The notes below the pieces were generated by a model. It saw nothing but the letters and a program-made list of their open reading frames with translations, was not told the origin of the DNA and did no database searches. Shown here piece after piece: positions 34,368 through 43,029 of a stretch of 64,000 nucleotides of DNA. Position 1 is the stretch's first letter, and every line of letters begins with the position of its first letter. Source of the DNA: CAYUHK01 sp964475165 (GTDB taxonomy: Bacteria; Verrucomicrobiota; Kiritimatiellia; JAAZAB01); the NCBI GenBank assembly GCA_964475165.1, contig CAYYVN010000008.1, positions 1 to 64,000 of the forward strand. Direction: 5' to 3'. A program made the translations under genes and the position numbers.

Positions 34368-34519
34368 GGCGACCGGGCGGATGGCATGGCCCGTTTCTCC
34401 GTCGGATCGTTGCCAGTTATTTCCACAACATGCTTTAGAGGCTGATGCTATTGTGAGCCAGCAGAGAAGTCGAGCCTAATTCTCTTGGCTAGCCTGACCA
34501 GCGGCCTGCGCTGCTGATA

Positions 34520-34566
34520 GGCCGGCGCGGTTTGGGAGGGCCCTTTTCTTAGGCCGCGCCCGGTTT
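34520..34566 (+). terminator. Possible orphan Rho-independent terminator
   Basis: CCGGCGCGG (34522-34530) can pair with CCGCGCCCGG (34554-34563) with one bulged C, followed by TTTTT. No plus-strand gene ends upstream, so it may terminate a small RNA or be fortuitous. Confidence 0.3.
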
Positions 34567-34610
34567 TTCAGGTATTTCCTAGGGCGGCGAGGGGACGCCA
34601 TAAAAAAAGG

Positions 34611-34640
34611 TTGACTGCTTCCCGGCTATTATGCCATAAA
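34611..34640 (+). promoter_or_regulatory. Candidate promoter of the TRL-like lipoprotein gene
   Basis: TTGACT (34611-34616), 18-base spacer, CATAAA (34635-34640). The gene starts at 34689 after a leader containing AAGGAGG. Confidence 0.45.
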
Positions 34641-34688
34641 GTGTTTCGGAAACCGCGAGTTATCGCACATAAACAAAAGGAGGCGCCA

Positions 34689-35009
34689 ATGCAGAAATGG
34701 TTGACCGGATTGAGTTTTATGTTGGTGTTAGGCATGGTCATGCTGGCCATGGGCTGTGCATCGCCGAAGCCTGTCGGTGTGATATACACCGAGACCACCA
34801 CACCGGAAATAGCCACCTCGAACGCCCAGGCCACGAAAGTTGGCGTTTCCGAGTGCATTTCTGTTATGGCCTTGGTGGCCGTGGGGGATGCCAGTATCGC
34901 AGCGGCAGCCAAGAATGGCGGCATCACCAAAATCCATAGTGTGGATTGGAATGCCAAAAGTATTCTAGGGATTTACAGCGTCTACCAGACGATCGTTCGC
35001 GGCGAATAA
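34689..35009 (+). CDS. TRL-like family lipoprotein
   Basis: 106 residues. The signal peptide ends LAMGC (Cys about 21), a good lipobox. The mature part has the TRL-family pattern: KVGVSECISVMALVAVGDAS, then AAAAKNGGITKIHSVDW. TRL-like proteins are short, often lipid-anchored, and of unknown function. AAGGAGG precedes the ATG, a promoter lies 49 bases further up and a strong terminator follows, so it is a single, probably well-expressed gene. Confidence 0.8.
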   Translation: MQKWLTGLSFMLVLGMVMLAMGCASPKPVGVIYTETTTPEIATSNAQATKVGVSECISVMALVAVGDASIAAAAKNGGITKIHSVDWNAKSILGIYSVYQTIVRGE

Positions 35010-35019
35010 GCGCAGTTTG

Positions 35020-35073
35020 AAAAAAGGCAGAAAAGGTTTAGCCCTTCGGGGCGGTCGGTTCTGCCTTTTTTTT
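35020..35073 (+). terminator. Rho-independent terminator after the TRL-like gene
   Basis: AAAAAGGCAGAA pairs with TTCTGCCTTTTT across a loop of about 26 bases that contains a small inner hairpin (GCCCTTCGGGGC). A run of eight T closes the site. The A-tract/T-tract symmetry means it could also act for the minus-strand gene ending at 35085. Confidence 0.8.
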
Positions 35074-35084
35074 ATGCCGCGAGC

Positions 35085-35777
35085 TTAGCGGAAGTATTGT
35101 TCCATGGCGGCCAGTCCGGCGGGCGTGCCCATATCCAAAAGCGGCGGCGGAGTGGGGCAGACGCTTAGTTGCCGCTGCGCAGCCAGGCCCGGGAAAATAT
35201 CCTTCTCCAATGAAAGGGCCTCATCCACCGGCAACAGATCCAAGATCGCTTTGGACATCAGATAGATACCGCCATTGATCCAGGCCGCCTCCCGCTCAGC
35301 TTTTTCATGGAAGGCGACCAAGCGTCGCTGGGCATCGAACTCAATCGTACCATAGCGGTCTGCCGGCCGGATTTGGGTGACGGCGATGGCTGCCAAGATG
35401 CCGTTCTGCCCGGCGGCGGTTCGCAGAGCGGTCAGTTCCAGGGCCGGCAAGAGGGTATCGCCGTTGAGGACCAGGAAGGGATCGGAGCGGATATGATTCT
35501 GGGCGAACTTCAGGCCGCCAGCCGTGCCCAGGGGGCTGGGCTCGATGGAATAGGAGAGCTGGCCGTCGGGCTTGGCCTGGCCTAGCCAGGCCACGATATC
35601 CTGAGCTAGATAACCGGCCGCCAGATGGATGGCTTCGATCCCCAAACGGTTCAGCCAGCGCAGCTGGCGCGCGAGGAAGGGTTCACCGGCGACTGGTACC
35701 AGCGCCTTGGGGCGATCAGGAAAGAGTTCCTTGATGCGCGTGCCCCGGCCACCCAGCAGAATGATCGCTTGAATCAT
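35085..35777 (-). CDS. hddC: Heptose-1-phosphate guanylyltransferase-like nucleotidyltransferase
   Basis: 230 residues. The N-terminal signature IILLGGRGTRIKELFPDRPK and VLNGDTLL are those of sugar-1-phosphate nucleotidyltransferases. The length and the PLGTAGGL segment fit HddC-type enzymes that make GDP-D-glycero-D-manno-heptose. A GHMP kinase of the HddA type lies 11 kb away in the same locus, which supports the heptose assignment; a different sugar is possible. It has no ribosome binding site, and a strong -10 lies 10 bases before the ATG. Confidence 0.78.
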   Translation of the reverse strand: MIQAIILLGGRGTRIKELFPDRPKALVPVAGEPFLARQLRWLNRLGIEAIHLAAGYLAQDIVAWLGQAKPDGQLSYSIEPSPLGTAGGLKFAQNHIRSDPFLVLNGDTLLPALELTALRTAAGQNGILAAIAVTQIRPADRYGTIEFDAQRRLVAFHEKAEREAAWINGGIYLMSKAILDLLPVDEALSLEKDIFPGLAAQRQLSVCPTPPPLLDMGTPAGLAAMEQYFR

Positions 35778-35787
35778 GGCGTATCAG

Positions 35788-35815
35788 ATAATATACTTTG
35801 AACAGGGTTTGTCAA
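35788..35815 (-). promoter_or_regulatory. Strong candidate sigma70 promoter, near-leaderless
   Basis: Minus strand TTGACA (35810-35815), 16-base spacer, TATTAT (35788-35793), then 10 bases to the ATG at 35777. The expected transcript leader is only about 4 bases. The -35 overlaps a plus-strand TTGTCA (35809-35814), which could serve a divergent promoter for the next gene. Confidence 0.6.
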
Positions 35816-35869
35816 AACAAGCCTGCGCTTTAATCAGCCCGTAAGTGTGTCGGTGGCTAAGATAAACGG

Positions 35870-37123
35870 ATGAAGACGACCCCTCAAAAACAGCCCGCGA
35901 GCACGCCGCCCACATGGCTCAAGACCTTTCTGGCTGTGGTCATTGCCTTGGCGGTAATTTTGGCCCTGGCGGCCTTGGTGATGATGTTCAATTGGGCGCC
36001 GATCACCCGAGCTCTCGCTCAGGAGGGCTGGGGGGCTTTTGCTGCTGTTATCCAGCGTAATAAGATCAGCGCTTTATGGCATGCTTCCTTGATGAGCGCC
36101 GCCCTGGCGCTGGGCGTCTGGCTCTTGTGCTGCACGCCCGGACTGCGCCGCGCAGTGGCACAGTCCTTAGCCTGGCTATTGGTCTTGCTGGTGGCCGCCG
36201 ATGCTTTCTATTTAGCGCGCCATTATATCAAGACCATGCCGCTCAGTGCCGTGGCCGAAAATGATGTTATCCGCATCTTAAAATCTGCTCAGCCCGACGG
36301 TCGGGTAGCATTGGTGAGTCAATCCGGATTTTATAATCTCTGGTTGACCTATCTCTTGCCCTATCATCATATCCAGGCGATGAATGTGACCCAGATGCCC
36401 CGTATGCCCCAGGATTATAAGCAATTCCTCGAGGCGCTGGGTGGCCAGCCCTTGCGGCTGTGGCAACTTTCCGCCGTGACACATGTTTTGGGGCCAGCCC
36501 AGTTTTGGAATCATCTTCAGCAGGATGAACAGCTGCGCGCTGCTTTCAGACTGCTGTACGCTTATAATGTTATACAAGATGATGCGCGCGTGACGGTTAT
36601 CCCGGCCAGTGCCGAGCAACCGGGTCAACATGTGGTGCTGGAGCTGAAACTGCCCGCCCCGCGCTTCGCCTTGCTGGCCGGCTGGGAGGCTTTGCCGGAT
36701 GATGAGGCTTTGCATCGCCTGGCCGATGAAGCTTTTCCCCTGTGGACCCAAGTCCTGGTGGCGCCGGAATGCGCCCAGGATCTAGCGCCCTTGGCGGGGC
36801 AGGGCTTGCGAGGCAGGATACAGCGCAAAAGCGGCTCGGCCCGCGAGGTGATTCTGGATATTATCACGGAAGAAGCGGCTATTTTGAGGATTGCCAATAA
36901 ATATGATCCGGACTGGAAAGCCTGGGTGGATGGGCAGTCTCAACCTGTCTTGAGGGTCGATTATATCTTTCAGGGGGTATATATTGCCCCCGGCCGCCAT
37001 GAAATCATTTTGCGTTACGCGCCCCGCATTTGGACGGCTTGGGTTCAGGTGGCAGGGATATTGGCGTGCGGGGGAGCGGCATGGATCTTATTGGCTCGCC
37101 GCCGGAAAAATCCGGATAAATAG
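35870..37123 (+). CDS. Membrane protein resembling the C-terminal half of YfhO-like proteins
   Basis: 417 residues: three membrane helices in the first 130 residues, a long periplasmic part (about 130-385) and a final helix (about 388-408) before a basic tail. YDPDWKAWVDGQ followed by VYIAPGRHEIILRY (about 340-380) is typical of the C-terminal domain of YfhO-like polytopic proteins, which are linked to glycosylation of surface polymers. The matching N-terminal half seems to be the minus-strand gene at 38179-39543. The 3' end overlaps the convergent glycosyltransferase gene by 79 bases. No ribosome binding site is obvious. Confidence 0.75.
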   Translation: MKTTPQKQPASTPPTWLKTFLAVVIALAVILALAALVMMFNWAPITRALAQEGWGAFAAVIQRNKISALWHASLMSAALALGVWLLCCTPGLRRAVAQSLAWLLVLLVAADAFYLARHYIKTMPLSAVAENDVIRILKSAQPDGRVALVSQSGFYNLWLTYLLPYHHIQAMNVTQMPRMPQDYKQFLEALGGQPLRLWQLSAVTHVLGPAQFWNHLQQDEQLRAAFRLLYAYNVIQDDARVTVIPASAEQPGQHVVLELKLPAPRFALLAGWEALPDDEALHRLADEAFPLWTQVLVAPECAQDLAPLAGQGLRGRIQRKSGSAREVILDIITEEAAILRIANKYDPDWKAWVDGQSQPVLRVDYIFQGVYIAPGRHEIILRYAPRIWTAWVQVAGILACGGAAWILLARRRKNPDK

Positions 37124-38109
37124 CCCATCCCGTAACCTAGATGAGCAACTAAGAATCCCGTTATGGTCATGAGAGCTTCGAGGGCGCCAGAGGAAACTTT
37201 CAGGCTCTCGAAGATAATCGCCAAGAAATATAAGAATAGCGGCAGATAGCTTAAACTTATTATTCGGGCCGGCCAAGGGCATAGCCAGATAAAATTGACG
37301 ATCAAAAGGTAGATCATTAGCAGCGCCGGCATGGCCTGCCAGAGATATGTGCTCCCTTTTCCCTTTCGAGCGATCCAGCCTTTGTAAAGGCCGTAATTAT
37401 AAAATTGTTTGAAAAAAGGGAGATACACGGCGCGGCGGTGATGAAAGACCACCACCTCCGGGTCGTAAAGGATTGTTAAGCCTTGGGCGCGCATATCTTC
37501 GCAAAAGACCATATCCTCAGCGGTATCAAGTCTTTCATCAAAGAACAGGTTGGGGGGCCGGCGTATCACCATGTTGCAAGTTGGCATCTCATTCACCAAG
37601 CGGCGCGATACGGGGCGATGGCGAATATGGGCTGGTCCAAACCCTAGCGGACTGGCCATCACATGTCCTGAGATCCGGCGCCGTAAAGCATCCCTGGGTG
37701 GCGTCAGGTTGGGGCCGGCCACTATTCCAACTTTATCCCGTAGTAAGGGCACGGCTTGTTTGAGCCAGTCGTTCCGGGGATAAGCATCGGCATCAATGAA
37801 AGCCAGGATTGATTCCTGTGCTTTGTGCAACGCGACATTCCGTTTGCAGGCCGGATTGCTGGGCCCCGTTGGCTCAATGATAACAGGGTGAACCTGCCCG
37901 ACAGTTTCCAGTCGTTTTTTCCAATGTTCATCGGGCATCTCATTCGGCAAAAGCCACAAGGTGAAATGAGGATAGTCCAGCTTATGGCAATGCTGCACGC
38001 AATCCAGAAGCCAATCATCCCATTTATGGCAGGGGACCACGATAGCTACGGCGGGCCACTCGTTGAGACGAGAGGGTAGTTCTGTTTGAGTTTTCATGCC
38101 ATCCACCAT
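37045..38109 (-). CDS. Family 2 glycosyltransferase with C-terminal membrane helices
   Basis: 354 residues. The GT-A domain starts VAIVVPCHKWDDWL; FIDADAYPRNDWLKQA supplies the DxD motif and AEDMVFCEDMRAQG the later acidic motif. The C-terminal third has about three membrane helices (about 250-335), so it works at the inner-membrane face, probably on a lipid-linked glycan. The start may be the ATG at 38109 or the one at 38097. Its 3' end lies inside the convergent YfhO-like gene. Confidence 0.87.
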   Translation of the reverse strand: MVDGMKTQTELPSRLNEWPAVAIVVPCHKWDDWLLDCVQHCHKLDYPHFTLWLLPNEMPDEHWKKRLETVGQVHPVIIEPTGPSNPACKRNVALHKAQESILAFIDADAYPRNDWLKQAVPLLRDKVGIVAGPNLTPPRDALRRRISGHVMASPLGFGPAHIRHRPVSRRLVNEMPTCNMVIRRPPNLFFDERLDTAEDMVFCEDMRAQGLTILYDPEVVVFHHRRAVYLPFFKQFYNYGLYKGWIARKGKGSTYLWQAMPALLMIYLLIVNFIWLCPWPARIISLSYLPLFLYFLAIIFESLKVSSGALEALMTITGFLVAHLGYGMGYLSGFFRRRANKIHAAPPHANIPAT

Positions 38110-38178
38110 TTACCCGCGTTAAAAGCGCACCTCAGTTCAAAATAGATTGGTTCTCATAAACCGGCGGTAAGCTGGCCC

Positions 38179-39543
38179 TCAAAGCGCATGTGATCTTTGG
38201 CGGTGAGTTTTTTCATGGACGTCCCTGGCGCCCGCAGAAGATGGAGTATGGTTGCAGCGCATCAATTCATCCAGTCCATAGGCCGCCAGGATACCCAGGG
38301 TCAGTTGGAAGACTTGCAGGAATTTATTGGGATTGCGGATGGTGGAGATAAGCGGCAATTTATAGAAGAGTGCATAAAGCGGAAAATATTTACCAAAAGC
38401 TAACAGGAGGGTGAGGCCGGCCGCGCAGCTCCAAAAGATTATTTCCGCTTTGCGTTCCGAATGCTCAGCGCCTGCACCTGCCTGATCATGCGGCAGGCCC
38501 TTGATAGCTGCCAGCAGGGCAAAGAGGGCCAGCAGGATGGGAATGGCACCCAGGTATTGGTTCTCCAGCTTGAAATTCATGAATCCCTGGCGAGTCTCTT
38601 CCCATCCGGCTGAGCGCCCCATGCGTCCCCAATAGGGGCCGGCAGCCTCACCGCTGCGCCAGCCCATATAGCCCGGGGCGATGAAGTCAATGCTTTCCGT
38701 CGGCGGCCAGCTCCATTGGGTGGCATAGGCCCACTTTTCCTCGGCCGACTCAGCCTGCATCACAGCCACTTCCTGCACATTGATGCGGTAATTGCTGAGA
38801 ATGTTGGAAAAGGAAAACAGCAGACCCATAGCGCCCAGCGTCAGCAGCACCAGGCAAGGCTTCCACCAGCTATGGCTGGCTCGCGCCAGCCGGATAGCCA
38901 GAAAGAGGGCGTAGGCGCCCAGAACCAATCCGAAGAAAAGGGCCACATCCAATTGCTCCAGGAACATCAGCCCTATGGCCGCACCGGCTAAAATACTCCA
39001 GGCGTAATGCGCCTGGCTCTCCAGCGCCTGCGCCAGGCAGTAGAGCCCCACACCGGCCCAGAGCAGCACGCCGAATTTGCCGATATGCCCGGCATAGGTT
39101 AAAGTTAAATTACTACCCAACCATAAGGCGCTCAATAATCCCATGAAAATGGCTGGGTAAGACATGCGGCGCCGTATCAGAAAGAGCATCATAAAAACAG
39201 AAGCGCCCAGCAGGGATAGGGCATGGATCCAGTTGAAATAAAGAGTGGTGGGCGCCAGCCAGAGTAAAACATTATTTAGAGTAAGAGGCAGGGAGCCGGC
39301 GGGCATGCCTAATAAGACAGAATCTTGCCACCACCATAAAAAGGATTCGGGCATTGTGCTCTTAGCCAAGTTGCATAAGCCGATGTTATCATCGGTAGTG
39401 AAAAGACACACATGCTTGAAAAATATCTGCCGAAACAAGCCAGCCGCCAAAAACAATATGGCTAGCATAGCCCAAGCGAGCTTGCGGAGACTGGTGGAGG
39501 AGATAAGTTTATTTCCTTGTGAGGGCATATCCCTGCTCAGCAT
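38179..39543 (-). CDS. Membrane protein resembling the N-terminal half of YfhO-like proteins
   Basis: 454 residues with about ten membrane helices. The first periplasmic loop (TTDDNIGLCNLAKSTMPESF) and the late IRNPNKFLQVFQLTLGILAA motif match the N-terminal half of YfhO-like GT-C-related proteins, which usually continue for another 300-400 residues. Here the frame stops after a hydrophilic tail rich in His and Arg, and the missing part appears to be the plus-strand gene at 35870. The start overlaps the upstream glycosyltransferase gene by 35 bases; the ATG at 39528 is an alternative. Confidence 0.75.
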   Translation of the reverse strand: MLSRDMPSQGNKLISSTSLRKLAWAMLAILFLAAGLFRQIFFKHVCLFTTDDNIGLCNLAKSTMPESFLWWWQDSVLLGMPAGSLPLTLNNVLLWLAPTTLYFNWIHALSLLGASVFMMLFLIRRRMSYPAIFMGLLSALWLGSNLTLTYAGHIGKFGVLLWAGVGLYCLAQALESQAHYAWSILAGAAIGLMFLEQLDVALFFGLVLGAYALFLAIRLARASHSWWKPCLVLLTLGAMGLLFSFSNILSNYRINVQEVAVMQAESAEEKWAYATQWSWPPTESIDFIAPGYMGWRSGEAAGPYWGRMGRSAGWEETRQGFMNFKLENQYLGAIPILLALFALLAAIKGLPHDQAGAGAEHSERKAEIIFWSCAAGLTLLLAFGKYFPLYALFYKLPLISTIRNPNKFLQVFQLTLGILAAYGLDELMRCNHTPSSAGARDVHEKTHRQRSHAL

Positions 39544-40789
39544 TTTCTGGGTCGCGCAGAATACAGTCTAGCACAGCATTGGCAGTGTGCCTAGACATCC
39601 ATTGGCGTCTGATCGGTTGCAGGCGATCCTGCAGCCGTGTATAATCCTGTAAAACATGCCGCAAAATCAGCTGTGCATGCGCAGGGTCTTTCAAGTTCAC
39701 GCCTAGATCTCCCAGACCTTCCCGTTGCAGTTCGTTATCCAGCCATGTATCACGAGCCACAATGGGCAGGACTCCATAAAGCACACTCTCGATTAAGATG
39801 TTGGAGGATTGCGCCCTAAAAATCGGTGGGCGATACAATAAAACAGCTATATTGGCGCGCCGTAATAGCTCGTGATATGCATTTTCCGGCAGAACAGCAT
39901 CTTGGATTTGGATTTGTGGAAAACGATCGGCCAAGCGTTTCAGCCTGTGGAAGTAAGCGAGACTGCGCTCATATTCTGCCGGCGGTTGTTGGGAGGGGAT
40001 AAGGTAAGCCTGCGCAATAACCCGTACTCGCTCAAAGAGGCTGGCATCATTGGAGAGCTCTTCAATCAGCTCCACAAAACAATCGAACCCTTTATTGATG
40101 CGCGCGCCACCCAAGAAAACGATGACCAAGGGATCTAGAGGCTTGGCTTCCATGGTAAAGCTCTGCGCTCCCACCGAGGGTATTATGGGGATCGGGCAGA
40201 CTGCGACCGGCCAGCGCAATAACCCGGTGTAATCGGCGCTGAGCTTCTGGGTATCGCTGATATAGCGTAGGCGTCTGCCCAGAGCTTTGCTCATTAGACC
40301 ATGGCAGAAGCGCTGGCCCCACCCGAACATTTGGGTCATGAAAGCCGAAGGGTAGGAACCGCGTCGCCAATCAAAGCGCAGCATGATGACGACACGTATC
40401 TTCTTGGCGGCCAGCTCATGACGCGTTTGCCAGATGAAACAGGCTAGAGGCAAAAGATCCGGCAACAATATGGTGGGGATAAAAATAAGGTCTCCCTGAG
40501 CGGGCTGCAGGCCATCTACGGCATACCATTGTGAGCGCAATTGCCTGTAAAGCCGGATCATGGCCCGGAAGATCTTCAATATTTTGAGGAGATTGACCCT
40601 GGACTCCACCGTTTGCGCTGTCACCGGCGTGAAAGCCGGCACAATCTCGTTACTGCATGCGCTCGTGGCTCCATAGAGGTGGACCACGATTCCGCGGGCG
40701 CGGGCTGCTTCCATCACGCGCTTGTCGTAGCCATAAGCATGGCCGCTTTCATCGCCAGTCAGGCCGGGATCTATAATCAAGATCTTCAT
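39509..40789 (-). CDS. Glycosyltransferase, GT4-like (GT-B fold)
   Basis: 426 residues. The N-terminus MKILIIDPGLTGDESGHAYG and the C-terminal half with VIVFLGGARINKGFDCFVEL, AYHELLRRANIAVLLYRPP and ILIESVLYGVLPIVARD show a GT-B fold with the usual donor-binding segment. Probably cytoplasmic or membrane-associated, acting in assembly of the surface glycan. The sugar cannot be read from the sequence. No clear ribosome binding site. Confidence 0.8.
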   Translation of the reverse strand: MKILIIDPGLTGDESGHAYGYDKRVMEAARARGIVVHLYGATSACSNEIVPAFTPVTAQTVESRVNLLKILKIFRAMIRLYRQLRSQWYAVDGLQPAQGDLIFIPTILLPDLLPLACFIWQTRHELAAKKIRVVIMLRFDWRRGSYPSAFMTQMFGWGQRFCHGLMSKALGRRLRYISDTQKLSADYTGLLRWPVAVCPIPIIPSVGAQSFTMEAKPLDPLVIVFLGGARINKGFDCFVELIEELSNDASLFERVRVIAQAYLIPSQQPPAEYERSLAYFHRLKRLADRFPQIQIQDAVLPENAYHELLRRANIAVLLYRPPIFRAQSSNILIESVLYGVLPIVARDTWLDNELQREGLGDLGVNLKDPAHAQLILRHVLQDYTRLQDRLQPIRRQWMSRHTANAVLDCILRDPENAEQGYALTRK

Positions 40790-40897
40790 GCTAATTGTCT
40801 AAAAAAATCCTGCTGAGGCATGGCTGCGGGTTATGCTTAAAGGAGCGCTCCGGTTCTATTCTGAGGAGCCTTGTTTTGCATTGAGGGATTATAGTGC

Positions 40898-41818
40898 TCA
40901 GGACGCAGATCCTAGTATTGCCTTATCGAACCACGCCACCGTTTGTTGTAGGCCCTGATCCAGTGGGGTAGGGTTCCAAACGGGCATCAGCGTGCCTAGT
41001 TTTTCGATATCCAAAACCTTTGATCTGGCGCCCACATAACGATCAGGATCATAGCGGATTAAATCGTGATCATAACCAGTAATTTCACATATTTTTTTGG
41101 CGAAAGCGCGTATCGAATAGCCTTGGCCGTTGCCGATATTGATAATTTCATTGGCAACGTGTTGCGCCAGAAATAAGGCCGCCTTCACAAAATCATCAAT
41201 ATAAACCAACTCCCTTTGCTGATAGCCATCACCCCAGAGGACAACAGCAGCTCCGCGTTTCTTTCCGTTCAAGATCTTCTCTATTAAATCGAAGATAAAA
41301 TGCATTTGCTTCCCCTGCGTGCGGTAGCCCGGGCCATATAAAGTGGAAGGAACCAGATAAAGATACTGCAAGCCATACTGCTGATGTAAGGCTTGCAGGC
41401 CGACATAAAGCATGCGTTTGGTCATCGCGTAGGTATATAGGTCTGGAATAGGCATGCCTTGCATATAATTGGATTCAATCAGCTTATCCTCTGGCGCATA
41501 CGAGCAACTAGTGCCCATAGCTATTAGTTTGGCTTGAGGCTGACGAGCTTGCCACCAATCCAAAACAGTGGTGTTGATATGCTGATTGATGATCCATTGT
41601 TCACCAGGGTGATAACGGCAGAAATCACCAGCCTGGGTCCAGGCCGCCAAATGATATATAAAATCATAACGCCTGTCTTCAAAAGCCCGGAGCGCTCCCG
41701 GCTGCCGTAAATCAGCATTCCGGGAATTGACGCCCACCACCTGGGCGCCCTGGGCAGTCAGGGCGCGGCATAAATGAGTGCCTAAAAAACCGGTGGCTCC
41801 GGTTACTAGAATATTCAT
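40898..41818 (-). CDS. NAD(P)-dependent sugar epimerase/reductase (GDP-fucose synthase-like)
   Basis: 306 residues. The Rossmann motif MNILVTGATGFLGTHLCRAL and catalytic YAMTK (YxxxK) place it in extended short-chain dehydrogenases. MGTSCSYAPE and LYLVPSTLYGPG resemble GDP-4-keto-6-deoxymannose epimerase/reductases. With GDP-heptose genes nearby, a GDP-deoxyheptose product is possible but speculative. GGAG lies 8 bases upstream. Its start overlaps the stop of the methyltransferase gene by 4 bases. Confidence 0.85.
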   Translation of the reverse strand: MNILVTGATGFLGTHLCRALTAQGAQVVGVNSRNADLRQPGALRAFEDRRYDFIYHLAAWTQAGDFCRYHPGEQWIINQHINTTVLDWWQARQPQAKLIAMGTSCSYAPEDKLIESNYMQGMPIPDLYTYAMTKRMLYVGLQALHQQYGLQYLYLVPSTLYGPGYRTQGKQMHFIFDLIEKILNGKKRGAAVVLWGDGYQQRELVYIDDFVKAALFLAQHVANEIINIGNGQGYSIRAFAKKICEITGYDHDLIRYDPDRYVGARSKVLDIEKLGTLMPVWNPTPLDQGLQQTVAWFDKAILGSAS

Positions 41819-43029
41819 GGAGTTTGCTCCGACGGATTGATGGGAAAAAAGAACTCGACCCCCTGATGTAGCAGATCGGCGTAGCGGTTCAGTATTTCAT
41901 TTTTAAAGTTCCAGGCCAGTACGAAATATATATCTGGTTGGCGGAGGACTTCATTTTCCAGCAGGATGGGGATATGCATTCCAGGCGAATACAAATGCGC
42001 CCGCATAGGGTTTTTTTCCACCAGATAATCCAAATAACGTGTGTTGATCCCGCAGTAATTTAAAAGGGTATTCCCCTTAACTGGTGCGCCCATACCATAA
42101 ATTGTTTTGCCTGTCGCTTTGGCTTTCTCCAGATATGCCATCAGGCGTGTGCGCAGTTCAGTTGTGCGGTGCGCAAACGCAGCATAAGTGGCAAAATCAT
42201 TGGTATGTTCGCGAGCCTCTAACGCGCGCATAGCGGTTAGGCGCTCGGAAACCTGGGCCAGATTATGATGCCTGACAAAAAGAATGATTGATCCGCCATG
42301 CACAGGTGAGCAATAGGCATCCACAGATGCTAGACCATGACGTTGCAGCAGGTGCTCAATGCTAGCTAGGGTATAATAGAGCAGGTGTTCATGGTAGACC
42401 TGATCGAAAGCGGTATTGGCCATGATCTGTTTCATATAAATAAATTGTACTACGAAAATCCCCTCTGGTGCCAAGCATTCCCGAATACCTTCCGTTACCG
42501 AGTGCAATTCCTCCAAATGAAAAAACACTCCGGACGCATTGATAATACCGAATTTGCGCTCCAAGTTTTGGGCCGTTTCAAGATTGAAGAAATCGGCGAC
42601 GGTCGGAATACCGGAGGCCACAGCTCGCTGCGCAATTTTGTGGCAAGACTCCACGCCGAGCACATCATATCCCAGGCGTTGATATTCTTGTAGTTGTGTG
42701 CCATCATTGGAGCCGATATCCAAGACGCTCCGCTGCGCTAAGCTATGCCCGAAATGGTGATCAACATATTGGGCAGTTTCAGCAAAATGGTTTCTGAGAG
42801 TTGCCGTGGTGCCGGAGAGATAAGTATGGTTCTTGAACATGATTTCTTTGGAGACCGTATAATCCAACTGCGCCGCCTGGCACTTCGCACAATGCAGTAA
42901 TCGCAAGGGATAGCGTGGTTCGCGGCCCAGCTCATCCTTTTTCAAAAAATGATTGCCCCAGGGTTGATCTCCTAAATCGAGAGCCAAGCGTAAGTCTTTC
43001 CCGTCGCATATCCTACATTGCATTGTCAT
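41815..43029 (-). CDS. Nucleotide-sugar C-methyltransferase
   Basis: 404 residues in the three-part layout of TylC3/NovU-type sugar C-methyltransferases. The N-terminal zinc-binding domain has CRICDG and CAKCQ; the central SAM domain has VLDIGSNDGTQL; the C-terminal domain has YGMGAPVKGNTLLNYCG. These enzymes add a methyl branch to a keto-deoxysugar nucleotide. GAGG lies 7 bases upstream. Overlapping starts and stops link it to the epimerases on both sides, so the three probably act on one branched sugar. Confidence 0.9.
   Translation of the reverse strand: MTMQCRICDGKDLRLALDLGDQPWGNHFLKKDELGREPRYPLRLLHCAKCQAAQLDYTVSKEIMFKNHTYLSGTTATLRNHFAETAQYVDHHFGHSLAQRSVLDIGSNDGTQLQEYQRLGYDVLGVESCHKIAQRAVASGIPTVADFFNLETAQNLERKFGIINASGVFFHLEELHSVTEGIRECLAPEGIFVVQFIYMKQIMANTAFDQVYHEHLLYYTLASIEHLLQRHGLASVDAYCSPVHGGSIILFVRHHNLAQVSERLTAMRALEAREHTNDFATYAAFAHRTTELRTRLMAYLEKAKATGKTIYGMGAPVKGNTLLNYCGINTRYLDYLVEKNPMRAHLYSPGMHIPILLENEVLRQPDIYFVLAWNFKNEILNRYADLLHQGVEFFFPINPSEQTP

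Larger units (their letters stand above)
34368..34688. other. Intergenic region with a hairpin and the TRL gene promoter
   Basis: About 320 bases between divergent genes. It holds a GC-rich hairpin with a short T-run near 34520-34566 and the candidate promoter at 34611-34640. No open frame with a ribosome binding site was found in the rest. Confidence 0.5.
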
